64,000 nt of DNA from Ustulina deusta (Eukaryota; Ascomycota; Sordariomycetes; Xylariales; Xylariaceae): assembly GCA_023159155.1 (NCBI GenBank), contig JAJNNX010000048.1, positions 395,304 to 459,303 on the forward strand, in the 5' to 3' direction. The position numbers were made by a program, and so were the translations under genes. Below, in pieces: positions 22,683-33,649 of this stretch. Position 1 is the first letter of the stretch. Each line of letters opens with the position of its first letter. The notes below the pieces were generated by a model. It made no database searches and was not told the DNA's origin. It saw nothing but the letters and a program-made list of their open reading frames with translations.

Positions 22683-24485
22683 GTCGTGGATGCTGAGGGT
22701 TTCTCGGGTCTGTTGTTGGCTGTGCGATGTGTCTTGTTTTGCCCTGTGAGGGGCTGGGTTCGCTTCGAGGTGAACAGCCGGGGTTGCTTCGACTCGGAAC
22801 TTGATAGGTGTGTTGCGCCGACGAGATAATCGACGATTGACTGGGATACGTCGCGGGTCTGTGGAACGCTTATATATTCAGCCGAGGAGGCAAGGGAGCG
22901 AAGAAGAAATGCGCGGTCAGGTGGCCGGAGTCGGCGCGATTTGTGACGTCGATTATTATGTTAGTCTTCGAACCTTTTCTTTTCTGCTTGCTTTTTCCCC
23001 TGCTTGTCTCCGTTCTTTCGGGAATCGCTACCCGCTCCTTCGGACAGCGGAGGGCCTCAGTTGGGCTAGTCGGGCTCGTTGGGCTCGTGAACGGCGACTT
23101 GTAAGTAAATGGCTAGAATTGGTTGGGACGGATGACAATAAGTGGCCCGTCGAACGGTCTAAAGGTCTAGATTTGATGACGGCAGGCGGAGGGGCGTCCA
23201 ATCCAGTACCATACATGCGAGTCTGAAGCTCGGGTCCTGGGATGAGTTGGGCGACTAGTCTAGTCCTGACCCGAAACCGTGGAAAAGAGAGAAGGGCGGA
23301 CGGGCGGGGAGGAGAGGCGGTTTTGACGGACAATCAATTTATAGATCCGAAGTCTGTTGCTGGCGAACAGCTCGTCGTAGCGACCGAAGCGGTGGACAGT
23401 ACAGGCAGGTCGAAGCAAGTCAAGCAAGGACAGGCAGGCATGCGAGTGCGATGTAAGTGCTGTATGCACGGCCTAGGCGATGGCGTCGCTTTATTTACGC
23501 TACTGTACAAGGAGTGGAGGCGCGGGGACTGGAATGCTGGATGTTGTTGGAGCGCATCCACAACAACAAACGACGTGACGCCGCGCCGTCGAGGCACTGG
23601 CGGAATGGTGCAATGGTGTAATTGGAGTGGGCTGGGCTGGGTCACGATGACAGCACCGACACGCGAAGAGGAGTTGGACGGAAAAAAACAGTGAAGGGCA
23701 GAAGAAGAGCGAGATGGAGACAGGCGAGGAAATAGGAAACAGGAAATAGGGCATAGGGAATAGGAAATGGAAATAGGCCCGGGGGTTGACCCGGACCAAC
23801 CTCTTCTTGCAAGTCACGGCGGTCATAGCAGACGTCGTAACGTCGTACACTACCTACCATGTAGCAACCATAGCCCGGGAATAATACTATACCTACCTGC
23901 TTAGTACCCAAGATAGATAGATACTATACCTACCTATACTGGATAGGTAGAGGTATAATGGATAGTGTAGTGTAAGTACGCAGCAGTGGCCAGAGTAGGT
24001 ATGCTGTATTACGTAGTGTGAATAGTATATAAGGTACATAGGTAGTACCATACATACCTAGGTAGGATATAGGATACAGTGCAAGGATTATGGATTGGTT
24101 GGGTAGGATCGGTAACTCTTAAATGTGCCCCGGACTTTTGTCAGTTGGAGAAGGTCGGGCAAGATCAGGCACAACCACAGACGGGAGGGGGGAGGGAACC
24201 GTTCGTTTTCCAGGTTCCAGGCCGGTACACAAGCTCTCCAAATCCCGTATTGGGGCAAATCCAGGCACTGCCCATCTTTAACTGGTAGGTCGCTTCGGTT
24301 CGCGCTGGTCGATTGCCCAGTAGGAAGAGGCCATTCGACGATGCGCGAGGGGACCAACAGGATAGCCACGCGATTGTTCTCAAGGTGATCAGGGGGGGCA
24401 GGAGAGCGGGGGTGGGGGTGGGGTGTTGGAGGGGTCCAATGGTTGACTGATAGGGACCAGTAGTGTACTTCAGAGCCTAACACGT
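22683..24485. other. Intergenic stretch with TACCTA-type low complexity
   Basis: This is the upstream side of the Ras-like gene; frames here lack domains. From about 23885 to 24070 the sequence is built of TACCTACCTA, GATAGATAGATA and GGTAGGTA motifs, several of them palindromic (TACCTAGGTA). No gene supported. Confidence 0.5.
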
Positions 24486-24660
24486 CTAATCTTTGTCCTG
24501 TCGGCAGGGGCTAAAAATGCAGTGCTGATACGCGACATCTTGACACAGTAGATTAACTATTACATACCTACTTACTAGTAGCTTAGCAGTGGGTTTAGGC
24601 TAGGTAGCCTCACATATCCAATCTTCGCCCTGTCGGCGGGTGCTAAAAATGCAGTGCCTG
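24486..24660 (+). repeat. Pair of ~42 bp direct repeats
   Basis: Segments 24486..24527 and 24618..24660 match over about 42 bases, sharing CCTGTCGGC and GCTAAAAATGCAGTG. The few differences are almost all C/T or G/A. The copies are about 132 nt apart. I recognise no element; they may be remnants of a repeat family. Confidence 0.75.
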
Positions 24661-25154
24661 CTGACAGGCATGTCAGGTCGGTTAAACCGACGATTCGCCA
24701 ATTCTTCTTCCTGGCCTCCCGTTGGCCAATTGTGTCCCTACAGCACCCTCGACGCAATCTGGAACTCATCACCACACCTGCAACATGGTGCTGTACTTCC
24801 CCCCTCTTCCCAAAACCGTCCTCTCCCCTGTGTCGTGTAGACATATTGATTCCTCACACGTGTTGGCGTTCCGGCGCCTATAATACGTCGTGCATCGACC
24901 TACATCGTGTCCCTGGTGGTGTGCCACGTTGGAATGCACTATTCGGCCTTGGGGATTCGGCAGTCTGTTGTGGACATTACATTGCAACTGGAGTACATGA
25001 ACCCTGCTATCTGCCTGTTTAAGGGGCTGTGGTCTTGGGGATCAACGGCCGAGCTGACACCTCTGCTAACATGGCGGTCCGGCCTCGCGTCCGGACATCC
25101 AGTAGGCATCTGGAACATACGGTCAAGTGCTTAGCTTGACGTCTCTGCATGTAG
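24661..25154. other. Intergenic stretch, no supported gene
   Basis: It lies downstream of the direct-repeat pair and is the 3' flank of the minus-strand 2EXR gene. Several 60-120 codon frames overlap each other on both strands with no domain or conserved motif. Confidence 0.45.
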
Positions 25155-26173
25155 TCACACATCTAGACAGCCGTACGTGATCTTAGCGTTGCTGCATCTT
25201 TGACTCAGCTCGTGAACGATGCTGCGCAAAGTCTCAGCGCCGCCCAAGTCACCCGTCACATAAGCAGCATCGGACGAATGGCTCTCCAGTTCCCACATTT
25301 TGCTCTCAAATCGTTTTCCTATGGCGAAATCCATCAAAGAAAATCCGGTGCTGCTCCTCCGCGTGCACGCCTTGTGATGCCACGTCTGGGAGTCGGCGAC
25401 CTCCCGCGACAGCAAGATGTAGATCTCATCTAGATCCCGGGTATGTTCCAGGATCCGCAGTATTGACATGACATCATACCGCCCGCGAAGGTCGAAAGGC
25501 CCAATGGCTAGTCGATGGATGCGAGCTAGCCAAGGTGTGCTGTTCAATCCGAGCATCATCTTGGCTATAGCTGGGTCGATCCGAAAGACATCAGACGCGA
25601 CATCGACGAGGCAGGGTTGGCTTATGTTGAGGGTCGAGTTATCGAGCCACAGATCCACGACACCGTAGCGCTTGCAGCAAGCTCGAGCTGCATCTAACGC
25701 TTCGTGATTGATCAATGGCCGCAGCTCCGGCCAGGAGTCAATGACACCGTGGTGCGCCGAGTAGATTTTCCCCGAAACGGGGGAGAGATCATGTATCACA
25801 GTTTTCCATTGTAAGATCGGCACGTCTCGCATGTGCCAGTCGTAGCGGTCCGCCAAGCTCCTAGTTACGGTGTGAGTACCAACACCTCAGATGAAAGCCG
25901 AGGCTTAAGGAGTGAGAAGCGGGAAAAACTTGACGCCGGCTTTAAACGTGCACGTTCTCGATAGGTTACTTACTTCAGCAAACGTCCCCTGCTGGTAATT
26001 GAGCGCAAGGACGACAATGGCTCCAATTGACCTGCGTCCCACGAGAGGAAGCCTCCATTAAGTGTATGAACAAGAGGCGACTTGAAATACGAGTCGAAAT
26101 GGTGCTTCCAGATAAGAAGTCGAATCTCAGTTGGCAAGTCGCGGAAGCGACTGAACGACGAGGTACCCGACAT
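25155..26173 (-). CDS. 2EXR-type (F-box-like) uncharacterised protein, two exons
   Basis: The gene is complement(join(25155..25860, 25974..26173)), giving 301 residues. The 113 nt intron has a GTAAGT donor and AACTAG acceptor on the minus strand. The N-terminus carries the fungal 2EXR pattern (SRFRDLPTEIRLLIWKHHF), and the body has the usual scattered Leu/Trp pattern (CKRYGVVDLWLDNSTLNI, LARIHRLAIGPFDLRG). The 2EXR family is expanded in filamentous ascomycetes and its role is unknown. The first Met of exon 1 directly precedes the domain, as expected. Confidence 0.78.
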
Positions 26174-26697
26174 TTATCTTGTCTAGTATTATGTTTTTAA
26201 CCTTATCAATAGTATCATATGCCCACGTAAGTTGTAGGTCGGTTCAATCGGTTCTTAGTAACCTGGCGATTGACAAGTGCAGCCTCAACATTTATTGGAT
26301 GCTCGAGTTGTCAAAGCGCAGAAAGATAAGGAGAGCGCGAATAAAAGGGGTTCATATCTCCCCCAGAGTGGCTAGTTGCTCCTATACCACCCGATTGGGC
26401 GGGCTAACCAAATCGACATCATCATTAGCACCAAGCTGCCGCTAGCGCTTTATTATGTACTCTCTCACGAAGTCTGCTACCAATACTCATGAGTTACACC
26501 AGACGTGATGCAGTACGAAGATGTACGACGAAAAAAAAGTACATGTAATCTGCTCAATACAAACACAAACACATTCACTCCAGCAATTAATCTCAAGGTC
26601 ACCAAATTAAGCAATTCGTATTTTGTATGATTTACCCTCGCCAAGCCATGCTAAGACGCGACTTAGACATCTCACACAAGCTTTCATCATCCCCCCA
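26174..26697. other. Short intergenic stretch, no gene seen
   Basis: This is the promoter side of the 2EXR gene and the 3' side of the SDR gene. AT-rich, with no repeat or RNA gene recognised. Confidence 0.5.
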
Positions 26698-27675
26698 TTA
26701 CCACGATGCTTTCGTCCCGTCGTCCAGGTTCACATTATGACAGATATTCCCAAATACCTCCATCATGTGCTCTAGCCGATTCTGGGTCCTCTTCACCGTA
26801 CCCGCCAAGTCGCTCCCGAGCGGCAGCATGATTTCGCTCCCAAGACCTTTAGCGAAGCCCTCGTCCATAACGACGTTGTAAATCGCCCGGCAGGCTTTAA
26901 GATGGTCTCCCGGCGTCGCAAAATCTCCCTTGTGCAGCATGTTGAACAGCCTCTCCGTCTGCGTCCCCTCGTAGTCCGGCTCCAGCGGCGTCGAGATAGG
27001 CTGCACGGACGTCGCCATCGCCGTGTTAAAGGTACCCAGGTACACGAGCAGCACGCGGACGTTGAACGGCTCGAGCTCTTTGTGCAGGACCTTCGACATG
27101 TCTGACCTTCGGGGTCAGCATCGTCTTCCATTTCCCTTCCATCTACTGCCTCCAGAAGGAGGAATTGACCAGGGGTACTTGCCGTCCAACGCCGCCTTTG
27201 AAGCCCCGTACACGCTGAGCGAATTCATAGCTTCTAGTCCAGCGCCACTGCTGAAGTTTACAATCATGCCCGACCTTCGCCTCCGCATGTACGGCGCGAC
27301 GGCTCTGACGAGCCGATACGGCCCGAAAAAGTTCGTGTCCATTTGCTTCCGCACCTCGGCCTCCGTGAACGACTCGAGCGGTCCGGAGATGCCCATCCCC
27401 GCGGCGTTGACCAGTACATCGATGTGGGTGCCTTCTGCCTCTAACCCGTCGATGATCTTGCCAGATTCTAGATCTTCCAATTCGAGCCGGAGCCAGCGGC
27501 CGCCGCGCCCGACGACCTCGTCTACGAGCGCTGGGGTTCGCGCCGGGTTGCGCGATGTCGCGATTACGTTGTGGCCCTTTGCCTGCGCTAGACGTGTCAA
27601 TGCTAGCCCGAAGCCGGATGAGGAGCCTGTGATCAGCCAGGTGAGAGGCTTGGTTGTTTGTGTCACTTCACTCAT
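26698..27675 (-). CDS. Short-chain dehydrogenase/reductase (SDR), GC-AG intron
   Basis: The gene is complement(join(26698..27101, 27183..27675)), giving 298 residues. The Rossmann motif is TGSSSGFG (16-23), NAAG follows (90-93), Ser lies in NFSSG (140-144), and the catalytic pair is Y156/K160 in SVYGASK. These are the classical SDR cofactor and active-site elements, so an NAD(P)-dependent oxidoreductase is expected; the substrate cannot be read. The C-terminal part (LEPFNVRVLLVYLGTFNT) follows the usual post-catalytic layout. The 81 nt intron uses a GC donor (G|GCAAGT) with a GGTCAG acceptor, which best preserves the reading frame. With no splicing, the frame ends 21 residues past YGASKAALD. 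Confidence 0.9.
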
Positions 27676-28806
27676 GGTGAATTATCGTAACTTATGTGTT
27701 CGCACTTTGCAGCTGCTTGGTGGTTTTCATTCGCGGAAGCGGTGAAGTTTGTAGGTTCCTGAAGGGATTTATAGGGCCGATATAAAGGAAGTCTTGTTTC
27801 CCTTTTACTATTATTTTATACATATATATATATATATATATTGCACCTCCTTGAAATTCGCCTTCATTGCCAAGAAGTGTTGCGATGTAGACTGTACACA
27901 GCGGATTTAATGTGGTTAAGTCCCAAACCCCATACACTAACTGACTTGGTAGTGTCAACATTCGCTTCCCAATCTCTTCTCTACTACCTAATTTGATCTA
28001 CAGTGTCCACAATACGGGCGTAGCGGATTTAATAATAGATCATGATCATAAACTAAGATCCAATCTAATTCCATAGATCTTGCTAAGACTACATCACTGT
28101 GAAATAGCATCCTATTCAGAGTCTGGCCGCTTTGGTAGGAATACCTATCGTTCTCTAATCTCTGGCACATAGTGTCAGAAAGCGGTCAATGGTAGGTAGG
28201 AATGATGGAATTTTGTTGTCGCGAAAAGGTTCTAACTCCCTCGGTAACTGTCGCTGAACTATATACAAACCACCTCCCTGCCCCAACTCGAGAGACGAGA
28301 GATCATAAACATTGAAGCAGCTGCGCAAGCTTCCCTGTTCAAACAATGTCGCTTCTATATGCAGAAAGCGGTACGTGAAAGTGAGCCTGATTTGCAAATG
28401 AGAGGGTAAAGCTGACGTGAAGAAAGGAAGCGTTAGGAACGGTCAAGTATAAGAATAGGTTCTGGCTGATGATGCGTGAAGACCTCTCTAATGACTTCGG
28501 GTACTAAGATCTTGTCTATAAAGAAGCTACTTCTGTGCTCCACAAGAGTAGCGTCGTGATACACGGGGTGCGCACGTGTGATGAGTGACCCCAGACGTGA
28601 GAATCTAGTCTTCCTGTTCCCATAACCAACCCCAACGCCAGCGCTCATGCCGATGCGAACCCGCGTCGCAGAAATCGAAGTATATCAATGCAGTCGTCAA
28701 GTGTATCCGTGAAAACCAAACACTAGGAGAAATCGATGCCCATGTCAATAATCGTCGTAACCCCCCAAAAGCATCCTTAGGATTGCACTCCCGAAAGCGG
28801 CCTTCT
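27676..28806. other. Intergenic stretch with a TA dinucleotide run
   Basis: A (TA)10 run lies at about 27822-27841. Short minus-strand frames show no domain. No gene supported. Confidence 0.5.
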
Positions 28807-29424
28807 TCAGTATTTCCCGAGCCAAGCAACCTCGGTGCCGTCAGGGGCATACCGCAGAGGCTTCTCCAGCGCGCGGGTCCAAAAGGCGATGCTGCTAGCG
28901 CCAATCGTCCCCCGGGCCTCGTACACCTCGATCAGCGCGTCGTAGAAGTCCCTGGCCGCGCCCTCGAGCCCGAGGACCCGCAGACTCCGAATGATGCGGG
29001 TGATGCGGAGATGGTTGTGGTCGATGCGCGCCACCCAGCGCGAGAAGCCACCCTCGCAATCCCCCCGGGGCGCGATGGCGAGGCGGAAGTCGTCGCCGGA
29101 CTCGTCCTCGGCGGCGAAGCCGTAGAAGGCGAGCATGCGCTTGAGCGCGCGCACAAGGCTCCCCCGCAGCTCGCGCGATTGGGCGAACATCAGCATTGTC
29201 TCCTCGTCGACGACGGGAGCGAGATGGCCGAAGGCGGACCCTTCGGGCAGCGGGAACACGGTCTGGATGTAGTTGTGCTGGCGCTCGAGACGGTCGTCGC
29301 TCCACTCCAGGATGTCGTCCAGGGTGCGGCCGTGGGCATCGGGACCTCTGGTTGCGGGGTCGTAGAAGTTCACGAGGCGACGCAGTGACGGCTTCGCGGG
29401 TCGCTCTTCTGATGACGAAGACAT
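28807..29424 (-). CDS. OGFr (opioid growth factor receptor) conserved-domain protein
   Basis: The gene encodes 205 residues from the Met at 29424 (MSSSSEERPAKPSLRRL). The OGFr_N signature is clear: RTLDDILEWSDDRLERQHN, then YIQTVFPLPEGSAF, then PVVDEETMLMFAQSRELRG and LVRALKRMLAFYGF. The C-terminal helices (LRITRIIRSLRVLGL, DFYDALIEVYEARG, SIAFWTRALEKPLRYAP) complete the single domain. An in-frame Met at 29547 would add 41 Ser/Pro/Asn-rich residues; I preferred the inner Met. Fungal OGFr-domain proteins have no established role, and opioid binding should not be inferred. Third positions are strongly GC-rich. Confidence 0.9.
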   Translation of the reverse strand: MSSSSEERPAKPSLRRLVNFYDPATRGPDAHGRTLDDILEWSDDRLERQHNYIQTVFPLPEGSAFGHLAPVVDEETMLMFAQSRELRGSLVRALKRMLAFYGFAAEDESGDDFRLAIAPRGDCEGGFSRWVARIDHNHLRITRIIRSLRVLGLEGAARDFYDALIEVYEARGTIGASSIAFWTRALEKPLRYAPDGTEVAWLGKY

Positions 29425-30514
29425 CCTGGTGGTGTGCAGGCGAAGCCTGCCTGCAGGGCTAAGCGAACAAGAATGTGTGTGGTGTGAGACGGGAGGAGGA
29501 TTGGTGAGATTGCTGGGCTGTTGTTTACTTTTGGTCTCGGCTGTCAAACGGTGAGATAACTGCTGTGAGCTGCGCTGGTCGGTTTACTGGGGCACAATCT
29601 TGCAGAAAGTCGAGCTGTTGTGACGCGGTTGTTTGCCTCTTGTCTTAAAGCTGTTGGTGCCTGAGTACCTGGATTGATGTACCTAGGTACCTAATGTATT
29701 GTCTTTTCTGCAATATTGAACACTCGGTAGGTACAATGGCCTCCGCTGACTTGTTGTCGCGGTACCTACCCTGTCTCTTATTGTACCCGCGCGGGTGCCC
29801 GGTTTTGCTATTAGCGCCATACTAGCGCTATTGAGGAAAATAAAAATATCATGGGTGCAAGTAAAATCAATTCTCATGGCAAAACATCGAATTCCGCCAA
29901 AACTCACTGGCTCTTGTCAGAATTAGGAGGCCAGGATATTTACGATCCACATGTTGTAAATAAGACTCTTACATCCACCGTCTATCTGTATTGCAACTCG
30001 GACTTCTAGATAACCTAACGGGGTTATGAAATACTTACTACCTGAGGTACCTTTGACAGGTCTCCGGATCTATTCCAAGATCACTCCATTCGACCAGAAA
30101 TTTGCCAATTGCGGCCATGGTCATCCCACCCATGATCTGGAAGTCAACGACCTCGCCCCTGAAAGGGACTCCCACCCAGTTGCGTAGCTCAGCAGCTGGA
30201 GATGAAGATCAGGTAGGGAGGTAAGTATTGATGTTATAGGGGTAATTCGGAAGGGAAGGTAATGGTATGAGATCTCTGCATATCACTTCGACAGTTGGTT
30301 CAAATCCACTCTTCGAGACCAATGGATATACCAACTCTGTCAGATAAAGAAAAGAAGACATTTTAAACTCGTCAATTGATTAGCAACAGTGATATCTTTA
30401 TTATTGGCAATGATGTTTATGATCAAACGCCCCTACAAAAATTATGAAAATAAAATCAAAATCATTACAGTGTTGCTCGACTGAGCAAGAGTGAGAAATT
30501 CAGTCAAATCATTA
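29425..30514. other. Intergenic stretch, no gene seen
   Basis: It contains a palindromic TACCTAGGTACCTA cluster near 29680 and AT-rich sequence next to the SprT-like gene. No supported gene or RNA. Confidence 0.5.
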
Positions 30515-31417
30515 TTAGAATGGGAAGCCACCAGGGGGGAAGAAACCGCGGGGAGGGAAGCCGCCAGGAGGGGAGCCGCTAGGAGGAAAGCCACTAGGAG
30601 GCAAGCCACTGGGAGGCAAGCCACTAGGAGGGAGGTCGCTTGGGAGGAGGCCAGGGTATCCGGGAGTACCACCATGACAGCATACCGGGAGACCCGCAGG
30701 AGGGTATTCGGGACGACTTTGGCCAGGCCATTTGGGACGCGTTTCACTGGGGCCATAGTGCCCAAAATGACGCTCCTCTTGCCACTTCCGTGATTGGGTG
30801 AGTTGTGATACAATATCCCCGATAAATCCAAGGAGTTCGCAAAACATTTTCCCGTGCCCATTATCGGCATCCACCCACTCGGCATGCCTCGGGTGACGAT
30901 CATCGCTAAAGATTTCGAGAAAGGCATGCGTCATTTCGTGGACCACAGAAAACAAAACCCTCTCGATATGATGTCGGTGGTAGAGGCCGGAGCGGTATCT
31001 GCTTAGCATGACTGTTATAGTACGATCTGCTCTGTCATAAGTACCATACTTCTTGGTGTTAGGATCTTCAGAGGTATGGAGGGCCACAAGACTCCGCGGC
31101 CTGGTTGGTCCGCCTACACGTCTTGTGAGAGTGTTAAAGAAGAATATATTGTCAATGTGAAACATAAACCCCCGAATTAGATCATGAATCAGGCGGATGT
31201 TGTCTAAAGGGTTCTCACCCAGACCCTGCAAGAGGCGATAGCAATCCACAAATTCCGTCACCTCACCCGAACGTGGGTTTCGAACTGCCAATGACTCGTG
31301 TACAACTAATCGGCGTAACGCGTCTGCATCGTGTGGGATGTTTGTTCTCGGCCTCGAGCCCGAATGTATGTTGTCTGCTATCGCGTATAGAGCCCGAACT
31401 TCGGCCAAGTGTGACAT
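30515..31417 (-). CDS. SprT-like zinc metalloprotease with Pro/Gly/Ser repeat tail
   Basis: The gene encodes 300 residues without introns. The zinc motif H160-E161-x-x-H164 sits in FSVVHEMTHAFLEIF, and the third likely ligand is H188 in DNGHGKMFCELLG, both in the order seen in SprT/SPRTN-type proteases. The N-terminal 150 residues are a mixed alpha/beta region with no repeats. From about residue 225 the tail turns into tandem units around LPPSG, FPPSG and GFPPRG that run to the end. SprT-like proteins can cleave DNA-crosslinked proteins, but fungal stand-alone members like this are uncharacterised, so a DNA-repair role is inference only. No signal peptide. Confidence 0.8.
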   Translation of the reverse strand: MSHLAEVRALYAIADNIHSGSRPRTNIPHDADALRRLVVHESLAVRNPRSGEVTEFVDCYRLLQGLGENPLDNIRLIHDLIRGFMFHIDNIFFFNTLTRRVGGPTRPRSLVALHTSEDPNTKKYGTYDRADRTITVMLSRYRSGLYHRHHIERVLFSVVHEMTHAFLEIFSDDRHPRHAEWVDADNGHGKMFCELLGFIGDIVSQLTQSRKWQEERHFGHYGPSETRPKWPGQSRPEYPPAGLPVCCHGGTPGYPGLLPSDLPPSGLPPSGLPPSGFPPSGSPPGGFPPRGFFPPGGFPF

Positions 31418-31651
31418 TTTGATATTGATGGCCTGTGTACCGGAGTTGAGGTTTCGGTGGATTATGGATATGTGATTTTTTGCGCGGGAATTTTAGAATT
31501 CTCTAATGAGTGATGTGATCTCTACGAATAACAGGCATAAAATGTCTAGCTGCTGTCTGTTTATATATACGGTTGGACAAAACCGGCTGTTCGCTCGAGT
31601 TCTCAAGACTTATAGTGTGTTGCAATACAGGAATATTGCTAACTAACAGAT

Positions 31652-31885
31652 CTATCTTAACAATGCCATAGTTTGGATGCGCAAAGGGTTGTCTCTACTT
31701 TGAACAAAGAAATAGGAATGGTCCACGCATTCAAAGGGTGTGTTTCTCACACCCAGCTCCCAGCTGTTCAGATTCAGCGCCACATAGCAAAGCCATTTCC
31801 TAAACCAAGGAAAATCGGCGATTAAAGGACCGCGCTCGACAGGCCGCAAAGAGGTTTGGGTGGCTGATTTGTCATCAAAATACAT
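31652..31885 (-). CDS. Possible small hypothetical protein
   Basis: The frame encodes 77 residues and starts MYFDDKSATQTS. Its middle (FPWFRKWLCYVALNLNSWE) has a residue mix more like a real protein than the surrounding frames. No domain, signal peptide or splice evidence. It could be an orphan gene or a fragment. Confidence 0.25.
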   Translation of the reverse strand: MYFDDKSATQTSLRPVERGPLIADFPWFRKWLCYVALNLNSWELGVRNTPFECVDHSYFFVQSRDNPLRIQTMALLR

Positions 31886-33649
31886 GGTGGCGCTTTGATA
31901 TTATTCTTGACGAACGGCATGCTCGCCTGGAAGCGGTAAGAGAATTCCTGGTCAAATGAGAAAAGGAAGATACTGCTTGGGAAGCTGAGGCCGTCAAGGA
32001 TGAAGTTAGAACTTGAAGATTTTTAGACAGACGATGATCGACAGAAGGTGGCATTGATGCGCGAGGATGGTGCCACCTACGGAGAAATCACTCAAAAGCT
32101 CATATATCCTATGTATGTATCCTGTATGTGTGCTTGCGTTTTCGCTGTCTAGTGACATTGATTTAGTTACACTAATGAGTTTGGCTTTGTCACGTTTTTC
32201 AGATGTCTGAATACAAGGTGGGAGACAGGTCGTATTCTGATGAACTATGAGCATCACTATACAGATATCATATTGTATATTAAACTACTTCTCTCACGGA
32301 GGTGTAGAGTTGCGATCTAGTGGAAGAAGAAAACCAGTGCATATTCTATGTATAATCACCAGAGGTGTATTCAGATGATATGAAGTCTAAGTTCTAGTTA
32401 CAACATAGGGAATGAAATGAGCTGAATATATACGGGATCTCTCGGTGTAACATTGGCTGCTCCTAGGGCAGGCTACTATTGGCTGAATCAGCTACGTCAT
32501 CAAAATGGCGAATTGAAGTGAAGGTTAGTGCTTTAGGTGTGAGGCGATGTTGGTTCGTTAGTTCTAAATTTTGGACTTGCTCGCCATCTTGGTGCTCTGT
32601 TGGAGAATTGCCTTCAGAATTGAATGTCGCTCGGATTCAAGAATCAATTTCCTCATCTGAATTAGCATTGTCTTCGGGCCGGTACACGGGCTTTCCGTTT
32701 TTGTTCAGGTTTCAAAACTGTGCCGCACAGGTAGAAGTTCATAACCTCAGGGGCATTGGATCCTGTGGTCTTGGCGAGGTGGACTTCGCTTCGTATATAA
32801 AGTCTGTGCCGCTCAGCAAATTGCGTAGCATACTATTTTCTCTTTAATCGCCCGGCTAGCAGGGGTGTGAATTCTGCTGATTTTCTTGGCTTTGTCATCG
32901 GCACTTCTACAGATTTCAGCAAGCAACTAAGAGAAAACCACCAAGGTAGGTACGACTCAAACGGCAAGGAAAGGATAACTGCACAGAATGCTTTGCCGAG
33001 ACCCCAAGGATCTACTGAATACCCCTTGTGTGTGCAAGTTGGGACGATTGAGAACATCCAGCAGTAATGTAACCCAAGCTGAAATCTTTATTGAAGGGCC
33101 ACTGGAAGGCCTCGAGCTCAGCAATACTTGTATCCGAGCCATATCTTTTGATAGACTTTCGGTCTAACTAAGAACGTTCCTATAGATGTTTTGGGAAGGT
33201 AGTGTACGGGACAGTGCTTATGATGCCCCCTTACGGTGATTTCTTTGTCAATTAAACCTACAACACCACTTATCCACTTAGCTACGATTAGAATATCTTA
33301 CAAAAATAGACCCTGAAGTATAAGCTGTTAGCGCCACGCCAACCTTCCTTATTCTATTGATCCGTAAGACACCCAAACGCAGAGATGGCACGATAATATG
33401 CAATCTCAGGCGGATACCATGCCGGATATCTAGAATATGGGTGGGCCAAGACGATATAAAAATAGTCATGACTGTTTTCAACCGCCAGACTAGAGTGGAA
33501 AGTGAGCAATCAAATACCATGAGGGGGAGTTCTATAAAACGCCTGAGTGCTCTTCAACAATGATTCATCTCGATCACCACCTCCACTCCCCAAACCAATC
33601 TTGAACAGTTGTCTCTTTGTTAAATCGTTATAAGATAAACATTCTAACC
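31886..33649. other. Intergenic stretch holding a possible minus-strand relic
   Basis: On the minus strand from about 33057 to 32680, one frame carries two protein-like segments (PMTKPRKSAEFTPLLAGRL and QFAERHRLYIRSEVHLAK) separated by a single TAG near 32845. This may be a decayed exon. The rest shows nothing supported. Confidence 0.3.

Noticed and set aside
21860..22829. Several antisense and alternate frames
   Set aside because: Shadows of the Ras-like GTPase, whose G-motifs fix the true frame.
23242..23694. 150-codon plus-strand frame and overlapping minus frames
   Set aside because: Low-complexity Gly/Arg/Trp translation with no motif; equally long frames exist on the opposite strand.
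28895..29462. Arg-rich frames on both strands
   Set aside because: Shadows of the GC-rich OGFr-domain gene.
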